Assembly: GCA_036583965.1 (NCBI GenBank)
Contig: JAZBQD010000021.1
Span: 19,444,771 to 19,508,770, forward strand
Direction: 5' to 3'
From: Prunella strophiata
Lineage: Eukaryota; Chordata; Aves; Passeriformes; Prunellidae
DNA: 64,000 bases
Shown here: piece by piece, positions 10,580-22,500 of the stretch
How the letters are laid out: the number at the start of each line of letters is the position of its first letter
Position numbering within the stretch: position 1 is the stretch's first letter
Notes under the pieces: generated by a model
What the model saw: the letters and a program-made list of their open reading frames with translations, nothing else
The model's database searches: none
What the model was told of the DNA's origin: nothing
Made by a program: the position numbers and the translations under genes

Positions 10580-13500
10580 GTCAGTCCCTGCCAGGCCCTG
10601 CCCTCGCAGCCCTGCACACGCCCCAAAGCCCCCAAACTGCCCTGGCTGGAGGCTCAGCCTGTGCCCACAGCTCCCCATCCCCACCAGAGCTGCTGGAGGG
10701 GGAAAGCTCCGTGGAACACCAGGGTTTGGGAGATTTAGGGCAGGACTGTCTTTTTGCCTGGTATTTCATCTTTTCCCCCAAGTTTTTAGCTCATAGCTCC
10801 TTGATGTTTGCAGAGAAAGAGCCCAACAAGGGCTCTGAATGCAAATATGGGTGATCCCAGAGGTCACCACTGACTTTACACCCATGGCTTGTGCAGTTTC
10901 TGATTGCTTTGGAAAGTTTGGACCCAGTGGGACCTGATCCTTCCCTGTCCATGTAAATCAGTCACTGGGAAAATACATATTTGATTGATCCTTCCTTCCT
11001 TCCTTCCTTCCTTCCTTCCTTCCTTCCTTCCTTCCTTCCTTCCTTCTTCCTTCCTTCCTTCCTTCCTTCCTTCCTTCCTTCCTTCCTTCCTTCTTCCTTC
11101 CTTCCTTCCTTCCTTCCTTCCTTCCTCCTTCCTTCCTTCCTTCCTTCCTTCCTTCCTTCCTTCCTTCCTTCCTTCCTTCCTTCCTTCCTTCCTTCCTTCC
11201 TTCCTTCCTTCCTTCCTTCCTTCCTTCCTTCCTTCCTTCCTTCCTTCCTTCCTCCTTCCTTCCTTCCTCCTTCCTTCCTTCCTCCTTCCTTCCTTCCTCC
11301 TTCCTTCCTTCCTCCTTCCTTCCTTCCTTCCTTCCTTCCTTCTTCCTTCCTTCCTTCTTCCTTCCTTCCTTCCTTCCTTCCTTCCTTCCTCCTTCCTTCC
11401 TTCCTTCTTCCTTCCTTCCTTCCTTCCTTCCTTCCTTCCTTCCTTCCTTCCTTCCTCCTTCCTTCCTTCCTCCTTCCTTCCTTCCTTCCTCCTTCCTTCC
11501 TTCCTTCCTTCCTTCCTTCCTCCTTCCTTCCTTCCTTCTTCCTTCCTTCCTTCCTCCTTCCTTCCTTCCTTCCTTCCTTCCTCCTTCCTTCCTTCCTTCC
11601 TTCCTTCCTTCCTTCCTTCCTTCCTCCTTCCTTCCTTCCTTCCTTCTTCCTTCCTTCCTTCCTTCCTTCTTCCTTCCTTCCTTCTTCCTTCCTTCCTTCC
11701 TCCTTCCTTCCTTCCTTCCTTCCTTCCTTCCTTCCTTCCTTCCTTCCTTCCTTCCTTCCTTCCTTCCTTCCTTCCTTCCTTCCTTCCTTCCTTCCTTCCT
11801 TCCTTCCTTCCTTCCTTCCTTCCTTCCTTCCTCCTTCCTTCCTTCCTTCCTTCCTTCCTTCCTTCTTCCTTCCTTCCTTCCTTCCTTCCTTCCTTCCTCC
11901 TTCCTTCCTTCCTTCCTTCCTTCCTCCTTCCTTCCTTCCTTCCTTCTTCCTTCCTTCCTTCTTCCTTCCTTCCTTCTTCCTTCCTTCCTTCTTCCTTCCT
12001 TCCTTCCTTCCTTCCTTCCTTCCTTCCTCCTTCCTTCCTTCCTCCTTCCTTCCTTCCTTCCTTCCTTCCTTCCTTCCTTCCTTCCTTCCTTCCTTCCTTC
12101 CTTCCTTCCTTCCTTCCTTCTTCCTTCCTTCCTTCCTCCTTCCTTCCTTCCTCCTTCCTTCCTTCCTTCTTCCTTCCTTCCTTCCTTCCTTCCTTCCTTC
12201 CTCCTTCCTTCCTTCCTTCCTTCCTTCCTTCCTTCCTTCCTTCCTTCCTTCCTTCCTTCCTCCTTCCTTCCTTCCTTCCTTCCTTCCTTCCTCCTTCCTT
12301 CCTTCCTTCTTCCTTCCTTCCTTCCTTCTTCCTTCCTTCCTTCCTTCCTTCCTTCCTTCCTTCCTTCCTTCCTTCCTCCTTCCTTCCTTCCTTCTTCCTT
12401 CCTTCCTTCCTTCCTTCCTTCCTTCCTTCCTTCCTTCCTTCCTTCTTCCTTCCTTCCTTCCTTCCTTCCTTCTTCCTTCCTTCCTTCTTCCGTTCGCTTC
12501 CTTTTCCTTCTTCCTCCTTCCTATTCCTTCCTTCCTTCCTTATCCTTTCCTTCCTTCCTTGCCTTCTTCCTTGCTCGTCCTCCTTCACTTCCTTCACTTC
12601 CTTTCTCTTCCATCCATCCATCATTTCCACATTTCTGCTTTCCTCCTTGTTGAGTTATTTTCCGTTTATTCCCATTTTTGCTCACCAAAGGCTCATATCT
12701 GCAGCCGAGCCGGGGTCGGGCCGGGGTCTGCAGCCGGCTGGGAGTGGGAAGCTCCAAGTCCCCCCAGCAATAATTAACATCATAATTAACGTGCGGCTGG
12801 GTTTATTGAGAAGTTTCCCAGCACCGAGCCCTCCTCAGGAGGCGGCTGTCATTGTTCTCCCCCTCCCAGCTCAGCCAGGATTACTCACTCGCTTTAATTG
12901 CTCCAGGGGCTGCTGCGGTGACTCAGGGCCGGGGCTGCTCCCGAGCTCGGGGACAAGGGACCATCGGCTCTGCCCGGTGCTCGCCTCACCGAGCTGCGGG
13001 GGCGGCCGGGGCCATCCCATGGCTCAGCTTTGGGGCTGCAGCAGCCTGAGCCGGGCCACATCCCCGGCCAGGGCCGTTCCGAGCATCCCCTGCATCCCCA
13101 GCATCTCCCGGCTGCGGGAGGAGGCTCAGCTGCTCCGAACCCATCCCTCCTCCTGCCCAGCCCCATCTGTACATGGCAGATCTGAGCTTTCTCGTGCTCC
13201 CAGGGGCTTCTCCAGCCCTGAGATGTTCCTCATCTCCATTTCCTCCTGCCAGGAGACTTTGCTGGTTTAAATCACCTCTTGGAAAGATATTTTTAGGTAA
13301 TACATTTTTTACTACCTCCTGGACGGGGCCGTGGCGCTTCACTCGTGCTGGGGTTTGTGTGGTTGGAGCTCTGTCTGGGGGGTTGTGTGAGCCACGGGAG
13401 GGGTGGGGAGGGAAGGGAAGGAAGGCGGTTCCACTTAGAGCGCACAAAAAAACAAACACAGCATCCCAGATGTGCCGGGAGAGCTGGCAGCGCCTGCGGA

Positions 13501-16500
13501 GCCGCTCGGGCAGATGATGGGTGCGAGTGGCTGTGTCACCCACAGAGCCGCCACCTCGGGCTGGGGACAGCCTGGTGGGAGCTGCCACCACACTGCGGGC
13601 ACGGCAGGGGCTCTGCGTGCCCACCCTGCACAGGATCGTGGGTGCTGGGTGTGCCCCATTATTCAAAATTTTGAGTGCTGGATGTGCCCCCTGCCACAGG
13701 ATTATGGGTGCTGGATGCACCCCGCTATCACAGGATTGTGGGTGCTGGATGTGCTCCCCTTCCACAGGATTTTGGGTGCTGGATTTGTCACCCTTGTACA
13801 GGATTTGGCTGCTGGATGTGGCCCCCTCATTTAGGGTTGTGTGTGCTGGATTTGTCTCCCTTCCAAAGGATTTTGGGTGCTCTAAATGCCCTTCCTTGCA
13901 TGGGATCCTGGGTGTTGGATGTGCCCCTCACATGCAGAATTGTGGGTGCTGGATGTGCCCCCCATATTCAGAATTGTTGTTTCTGGATGTGCCCTCTTTG
14001 CTCAGGACCCTGGGTGCTGGCTGTGCTCCCTTGCAGGGTGCTGCAGGTCCCCAGTGCCACCCACGGCGTGCTGTGGTGGGTGCTGAGTGCCACCCACCCC
14101 CTGGGTGCTGGCTGTGCTCCCTTTCCAGGGGATGCTGGGTGCTGGATGTGTTTCTGGCAGGGAGGTGGGTGTGGGTACCACCCACCTGGCACAGCGAGTG
14201 CTGTGCCCTCCGGAGGGGTTTGTGGGTGCTGTGGGACACCACAGGGGGGTCTGTGCCCACCTCAGCACCCCTGGGCAGCTGCAGCTCCTGGAAGGTAAAA
14301 ACAAAACTATCCCTGTTTCATATCCTGCATCACCCTCTCACCCATGGCTCCCACTGCCCATCAGCCATGGGCATCTCCAGGTGCCCACCAACCCCAATTC
14401 CTGCACACAGCAGGATCACCCAGGCTTGGGTGGTGCTGCAGAACCGAGTCCCCCCCCGCTGACAGCAGCACACAGAGCCAGAGGCTCCCAAATCCCCAAC
14501 GTGGCTCCTCAGCTGTGGCTTTGAAGCCTCGGAGGCCGGGCTCGGCTGCCTCCATCCCGCTGGAAATGCACATTTGGTGCTCTGCATCCTCCTTCGCTCT
14601 CACAACCCTTCTTCCGGGAACATCACGTGCCCCGGGGCTAATTTTAGCTCCGGGTAATTGTTGCACATCCTCGGGTGCCGAAAGGGCCCCGGTGCATCCG
14701 CGGAGTTCCTGCGCAAGGAAACGCCTCCATCCCTGCGGGGCTGGGGGGCAGCAGTGCCCCAGCTGTGCCCCAGCTGTGCCCCAGCTGTGCCCCAGCACCC
14801 CCGGTCCTGCTCCTCCCACTGTCCTATCCCTCGGGGATTAACCCAGGAAGGGCAGAGCCCCCTGCAGATTGGTGCTGGGGAAGGTTTGGGATGAGGGGGA
14901 TTCGATGACATCTCCCTGGTGAGGCTGTGGGGAGCATCTCTGGGGTTTCTTGTCCCCTCTCTGGAGCTCTGGGATCAGTAGCCAGGCTGTGGCTAGTTGT
15001 GGGGCTGGAGATCAGCTCTGGAGGCCCTGGAGCTGGTGGGAAGCTTGCAACTCCCTGGAATTCCTGAAATTCCAGCAAAATCTCTGAACTGGGGAAGATA
15101 AAGCCCAAAAACCAGGGACACCCCAAACCTTGGGTGAGCCCAGTTCCCACAGGTGGCTCTCCAGCTTTCTAACATTAAATCCTTTATTCCCTCTGTGCCT
15201 CAGCTTTCCCATTTGGGATCTTGGAAGGTGGCTGGGACAGGAATGACTGGAAAACAGCCCCAAAAAATCTTGTCTTTTATCCCAGAGACAGATATTCTGC
15301 AGGAAAACAGAGGGGTGAGCTCCACCTTCCTCCTTCTCAGCAGATTTCCCACCAATACCAGGATTTTTCAGGGGCCCTGGATAAACCCCAGGAGATTCAG
15401 TCTCCCACATGCAAACAGGGAAAAATGAAGGCTGGACTATGTGAGCATGGTCCCAAAACCTCGAGTCATTAGGAGACCATTTCCCAGAAACTGCTTGGGT
15501 GGATTTCCAAGCAGTTTTTTTCACTATTTCCCTCCCTGCCAGTGCTCCAATAGGGACTCCAGCATTCCCTGGCAGGAATCCAGTATCCCAACTGGATATC
15601 CCAACCCTGGCAGGGGTGAAGGCACATCCCAGCAGCTCCCCAAAAAGATTCAAGAGAGAAAATTGCTCAGCAGAAGTGGAGAGGCCCGAGCAGGCGCTCC
15701 CGAGCGTTTTATTTTTAAATGATGGCACAAAAATTGAGCTCTCCCTTTTCAAGACTCGTTTCTTGTCTCACCATAGCAATCACAATTAGATGCATTTCAG
15801 GGGCATTAGGCACTTAATATATTTATCAAATTATTCACCTAATTTAGCATGGCTTTAGCTGGGAATGACTGGAGAGGGGAAAAGGAGAATTAACCACTGT
15901 TAGCTCGCTTGAAATCATTTGGTGTTTCATCAGTGATGAACATGTTGGAGGTTTTTGTTCCATGCTCCTCCAGCAGCAGAAGACAGGGTGACTCCAGCTC
16001 CTCCAGCCCATCCCCAGGGTGACTGTCTGGAAGTCCCTGTCCTTCCATCCCATCCTGGGGCTGGGCAGGGAAATCTCCATGTCCTGCTGGGCTGTGTGGG
16101 GTAGGAAAGCTCTCAGATATGAGGTTTGTGGGGTTTTTCTTGCACACCTGCTCAGATGTGGCTGTTTCCCTTCTGTACCTGGCAGATGAAAGCTGAGGTG
16201 GTTCCCATCCAGGAGGGAGGTAAGGGCTGTTTGTGTGGGGTGATCCCAGTGGCACTCAGGGTGATCCTGGTGACACCCAGCACACCCAAGGTGGTCCCAG
16301 TGCCACCCAACACACACAAACACAGAGCACAGGATGTGCCACCAGCCACCTCACAGATTTCCCTTCCCAAGCTTCCAGACTGGGAGCTGATAGGAAATGT
16401 GGTCAGATGGATCCCAAAAAACCATCAGAAGCTCCTCCCAGCAGCTCTGCATCGCTGGTGGCTTCTCCCCATCTCTGGCGTTGGAAAACCATTCCCGTGG

Positions 16501-19500
16501 TTCTGCAGGGCGGGGCTCAGGGCAGGTTTGGTGTCACACCAGTGGTGCCAGCAGCTGGGACACTGCTGTCCCAATCCCATCCCTACTCCTCCCCACCACC
16601 CAACCCTCTGCTCCCCGTTCCGTGCCGTGAAAAACCCTCGGGGCATCCACACACCAGAAATAATCCTGTTGCCTTCCCCTCTCCCTTCTCTCCTCCCCAC
16701 GGCTGCCCCGAAGGGCTCGAATGCCAGCGGCCGAAGCGACAGAACTCGAGCGATGACATCGAGGTCCTGTCCACCGGGACGCCCCTGCAGCAAGAGAGCC
16801 CCGAGCTGTACCGCAAAGGGACCACCCCGTCCGACCTGACCCCCGAGGACAGCCCGCTGCAGAGCTTCCCTGCCAGCCCCTGCTCCACGCCGCCCCTCGG
16901 CCCCTCCTGCAGGAACAAGAGCGCCCACTTCTCCAGGCAGGTCTCGGTGGACGAAGAGAGGGGCGGCGAGATCCAGATGTTGCTGGAGGGGCGTGGCGGG
17001 GATTACCTGCGCCCCAACAGCTGGAGCGAAGAGAAGGTGGGCGGGAGCCGCGCCGGGAGGAGCGGGACGATGCGCAGCGGGCAGCTGGGCTCCACCGCTG
17101 GCCCCGAAGACTACAGAGGTCGGAGCGGGGGACACAAACATTCGGCCTCCAACCACAAGCCGAGAGAGAGGTGGACAGATTCCCCAGCCACGGTTTCATG
17201 GACTTCCCACCACAGGTCCCACAACCACAGCTCAGGGAGCTCCAAGCTGCTTGAGCTGGACGAGGAGAAGATGAGCAATTACGAGATGGAGATGAAGCCC
17301 CTCATGAGGATGGATTCTTATATGCAAGAGATTCACACCCAAAAAAGACACTACAGCAAAGGGGGAGGCTGCAGGAGCGTGGCTGACGAGCACCGCGGGG
17401 AAGAGCGGGGCTTCGGGGTTCAGAGACTGAGGTCTAAGTCCCAGAACAAAGAGAATTTCAGGCCAGCTTCCTCTGCCGAGCCCACGGTGCAGAAACTGGA
17501 AAACCTGAGATTCGGGGACAAAGCTGAACCTCGGCTACTGAGGTGGGACTTAACCTTCTCCCCGCCACAGAAATCTTTACCTGTTGCACTAGAATCTGAA
17601 GAGGACAGTGGGGATGCGCTCAAATCCAGTACGGTGAGTGAGGGCATTGGGTGTGGAACTCTGCCCTGAAAGCCTAGGGGCTGTTGTGGGGCTGAGGGGA
17701 GCGGGATGGGAGGGAAATTTGGAAAATGTGAATTGTGGTGGGTTTGTGCCTTGAATCCCCTCTCCTCCCCTCTCCCATCCTGCTGGACGGTAGTGGGGGT
17801 GTTCCCTGCAGGCTGTGGTGGGAGCAGCAGGGTTTTCCCTGGAGGATGGAGTTTTGCAGCCCAGCCCCTAGGCCAGCAATAAAAACCCATTCTTGCTGGG
17901 AATTTGATGGGAAAGCTGCAGGAGCAGGCAAGGTGTTGGTGATGTTTCCTTGGGTTATGGTTATGGCCACAGAGCTTCCTGCTGCTCCAGGACAGCTCCT
18001 TGTGAGACATCCCACCCTGGGCTCCTCATTTTGGGGGAGACAAGGACACTTTGGGGCATGAAGTGGCTGCTGGGAAGGTGTTCAGGAGAGAAGACAAAGT
18101 GATCTTAAAAGCTGCTGCAGAGTGGAAGGGAATAATCTGTTCTCCACGAACAGAATTAATGGGCTTAAAGTCAAGGAGGGTGAGCCATTAACCATGGCTA
18201 ATGAGGTGAGGGCTGTAATGAACTGCCTGGGGAGGCTGTGGGGGCCTGAGGCTGGACATCACCAGCTCAGACAGGACCTGGACAGATGCTGAACCTCCTC
18301 GGGAGAAGGCTGAGCTGGGTGGGTTTTAGGTTTTTTGCAGCCTCGTTTATTGAGGATTCATGGATTTCCCACTAGAAGCTTCCTCACTTGTGTTGTCCCT
18401 GTTGGTTTGGCATTGACAGGAGAGGTGATGGGGTGTGCTGGGAGCACTGGGGAAGCCACCAGTGCCCCAAAGTGTCCCTTGCTGAGTCAGTGCCAAACAC
18501 AGGGCAGGGCTGGAGGTGTCTCATGAGGATGCCCCAGACCTACCCAGGAGAAATGGAAAACCTGTCACGCTCAGGAGGTGACATTTCAGCAGGAAGGAGC
18601 TAAATCTCCCTGTCAGGGGAGCACAGGATGGTGCCTGGTCACGAAACTGAAATGAATTTGTCAGTCAGGCCGAAAATTCAGGCGAGAGGCATCGAGGTGT
18701 GTGAGGTGTGGTGACATTTGCCACGGCTGCAGTGTCCCTGCTCCTCCAGCACCCACCAGCAGAGCTGAGGTGGGGAGAGAGGAGGGAGCAACCTGGGATG
18801 CAGGAAGGATGGATCTGCCCCACCTTCCCTACTGGAGCTGTGGATAAATCCCCCCACAGAGCAGCCTGGGATGCAGGAAGGATGGATCTGCCCCACCTTC
18901 CTAGCTGGAGCTGTGGATAAATCCCCTCCAGAGCAGCCTGGGATGCAGGAAGGATGGATCTGCCCCACCTTCCCTGCTGGAGCTGTGGATAAATCCCCCA
19001 GAGCAGCCTGGGATGCAGGAAGGATGGATCTGCCCCACCTTCCCTGCTGGAGCTGTGGATAATCCCCCCAGAGCAGCCTGGGATGCAGGAAGGATGGATC
19101 TGCCCCACCTTCCCTGCTGGAGCTGTGGATAAATCCCCTCCAGAGCAGCCTGGGATGCAGGAAGGATGGATCTGCCCCACATTCCCTGCTGGAGCTGTGG
19201 ATAAATCCCCCCAGAGCAGCCTGGGATGCAGGAAGGATGGATCTGCCCCACATTCCCTGCTGGAGCTGTGGATAAATCCCCCCAGAGCAGCCTGGGATGC
19301 AGGAAGGATGGATCTGCCCCACCTTCCCTGCTGGAGCTGTGGATAAATCCCCTCCAGAGCAGCCTGGGATGCAGGAAGGATGGATCTGCCCCACCTTCCC
19401 TGCTGGAGCTGTGGATAAATCCCCTCCAGAGCAGCCTGGGATGCAGGAAGGATGCCCCAGCTCCCCCGCTGATAAATCCCCCCAGAGCAGCCTGGGATGC

Positions 19501-22500
19501 AGGAAGGATGGATCTGCCCCACATTCCCTGCTGGAGCTGTGGATAAATCCCCCCAGAGCAGCGGGGGAGCTGAGCACGGGGGCTCCACAGGACACATCCT
19601 GCAGCTCTGGAAAACCAGAGCCTTGCAGGCTGTCCTTGCCTGCCAGGGAAGCACTGGAGACATGACAGGCAGCATTAGGAGCCTGCCAGGCTCCCAGAGG
19701 GGAAGAGCAGCAGCAGTAATTGCACAGACACAGCCCTGGCAGGGCCGTGGGACGCGCAGATGTTCCAGCACCTTTGACAACACAACCTGGGAGACACAGG
19801 GCCCACAGGAGGGATGAAACCACTGTTTCTCCTCGCTGAGAACCAGGTGATTTTGGGGAGATCACTGCCACAAGCAGCCCCGGGCTGTGTCCCCACCCAG
19901 CCCATCAGATGTGCTCCCACCTCAGCTCAGATCATCACAATAAACCTCCTTCCACATGGCTGGAGGCAAACTGCCACCAACACATTCCTGGCCATTCCCA
20001 GCGAGTCCTGGCCACTAAAGAAGGGCTGAGCCTGCGTGGAGAAGTGCATGGAAAAGCCATTAGGATGCACATCCTACTTTGGAAGTGCTGGAGCTGTGGA
20101 GCAGCATGTTCAGTTTTCTCACATTCATAACCGAGGGTGGAACAGATGGCGAAGGTTTGGGAGGAAGCTAATGTAATACAGAGGAAGAGATAATATGTGG
20201 ATTTAAATAACCCACAATGCCAGCAACAATTTGTTCTAGCAGGAATTGCACGGTGCTAGCAGGGTTTTGTTCCAGTGGCCTGGCAGGGAGGGGTGGTTGG
20301 GCAGGAGCAGGGGAAGGTGTAGGGGAGGAATGGGAGGTGCAGGATCTGTGCTCCAACCTCCTGCCCAAACCCGTGACCTCACCTGCACCTGCCATCAGAA
20401 GCATTTCAGACTTCAGGGAGTGGTGAATCCCTGAGGAGGAGGAGGAGGAGGAGGAGGAGGAGGGGAAGGCTGAGGGGGAAGGATTTATCCCACAAACCCC
20501 ACATCCATCTCCACACAGCACAGGACACTCACACTCCTGCAAACCCCCCTGCATCCTGCTCCAGCTCCACACCCCTCCACAGCAAATCAAGGCTCCCCAA
20601 TCCCCACAAAAACCCAATTCCCCACGCTGGCCTGAAATCCCCCTTCCCTGGGGCCTGGCAGGGCAAGGCAGCTGTGGGCAGGAGTGTGAGAGCCCACACT
20701 GCTCCAGCCTGCTCACTGCCTCTCCCCTGGGTCCCAGCAGTGCCAGGCTCCCTCAAAAGGAGGGGCTCAAAGGGCAGCTCCCAGCTCCCACCAGCTGGGC
20801 TCCCAGAGAAAGGAGCTGCCATGGGCAGGAGGGATGCTCAGAGCTGAGCACGGCTATTTTTGCTCTACCTGAGGTATCCCTGAGCAGAAGCGAGGTCACG
20901 CTCACAGCTTAGCTTGTTTTAAAAATAATCTGCCCTAAACCAGCTCTGCACAAGCCATCCACGAGCCCAGGGCTTGGCTCTGTGCTGGAGTGGCAGCTCC
21001 AGCTTCCAGAGGCAGCACACCTCTGGCACAGGCTGGGAGTGCAGGACTCACAAAAACACACCCCAAAAAGAATCACTGCTCCTGATTCCTGTCTGGAAAA
21101 CAAGCTGGGAGCCCTGGAAAACCTTGAATCCAAGCTTTTCCCAAAGCTAGACAGGCAGAGATGCAGACTCCACAGAGGAGTCTATAGGAGCTGTAGGAAC
21201 TTTGCTCTCCTCTGTCACTTTTTCCCAGTCCTTTAAAAGAAGCTCCCATAACCATCTCCCTTTGCTGGGACTGCACACCAGGAATTGAAAAATCCTCTCA
21301 TAAAGGTCATTACTTGAGGCCACGGCTCAGTAACATCAATGAAATTCAGCACTGCTTGGTGTTGGCTCTCAGGGGATTTGGGGGTTTTGGGGTCAGTGAG
21401 CCACACAAATGCTTTAAAATGACATTTAAGGTCACCTGATCTCCCTGAGCCTCTGTGGGCACTGACCCCAGCACCCAGAGGACAAGCTCACAGCAGTTGT
21501 CAGCGATGGGGCAGAGGAAAACAGGAGCCAATGTGCCAGGGCTAGTGCCAGTGTTGTGGGATTAAGGGATTTGTGGGAATGTCCCCATCCTTCCCGGCCT
21601 TAAAGGCCCACAACGCCTGTGTCTGGATGCTTCACAGGTTCCTGGAGCCTTTGAGGAGAACTAAAATGGGAAAGGGGAAAAAAAATTGTTAAAAGACAGG
21701 TAAGGGAGAGGAGCTCTCTAAAACGCCAGCGAGCGTTTTATCCACAACCCACAGCCCGTGTCAGGGCTGGGGAGGAAAAGAAGGGAGCAGATCTCCTTTG
21801 CTGCAGGTGCTGCTCATCTGCCGCTTCTGAGAGGGAAGGAGAAGGGCACGGAGCAGCTCAGCGGGACGGGCCGGACCCATCTTCCCCTGTCCCCGTTGAG
21901 CAGCGGCGACCCCCAGCACTCCCAGAGCCCTCAGGGATGCGCCCCGCTCTCCCTGAGGGCACGGGGGGTGTGAGGAGGCTCCGGGTCCGGCCCTTCTCTG
22001 TCCCACCGCACTCCCAGAGCCCTCAGGGACGCGCCCCGCTCTCCCTGAGGGCACTGGCGGTGTGAGGAGGCTCCAGGTCCGGCCCTTCTCTGTCCCACCG
22101 CACCCCCAGAGCCCTCAGGGACGCGCCCCGCTCTCCCTGAGGGCACTGGCTGTGTGAGGAGGCTCCGGGTCCGGCCCTGCCATGTCCCACCGCACCCCCA
22201 GAGCCTTCAGGGATGCGCCCCGCTCTCCCTGAGGGCACCGGGGGTGTGAGGAGGCTCCGGGTCCGGCCCTGCCATGTCCCATCGCACCCCCAGAGCCTTC
22301 AGGGATGCGCCCCGCTCTCCCTGAGGGCACTGGCGGTGTGAGGAGGCTCCATGTCCGGCCCTTCTCTGTCCCACCGCACTCCCAGAGCCCTCAGGGATGC
22401 GCCCCGCTCTCCCTGAGGGCACTGGCGGTGTGAGGAGGCTCCATGTCCGGCCCTTCTCTGTCCCACCGCACTCCCAGAGCCCTCAGGGAGGCGTCCTGCT

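Larger units (their letters stand above)
10580..16713 (+). other. JPH3: JPH3 intron 3 and its contents
   Basis: The intron lies between the 125-bp and 920-bp exons. It holds the 1.5-kb CCTT tract at 10989-12490, a CpG-rich unique island at about 12690-13130 with TAATTA motifs, a degenerate ~34-bp minisatellite at 13632-14035, and an AT-rich unique segment at 15700-15860. No additional exon is seen. Confidence 0.8.

Noticed and set aside
10876..13270. Open frames of about 580-760 codons of Phe/Leu/Pro/Ser or Lys/Glu/Gly/Arg
   Set aside because: They are generated by the CCTT tract and are low-complexity on both strands.
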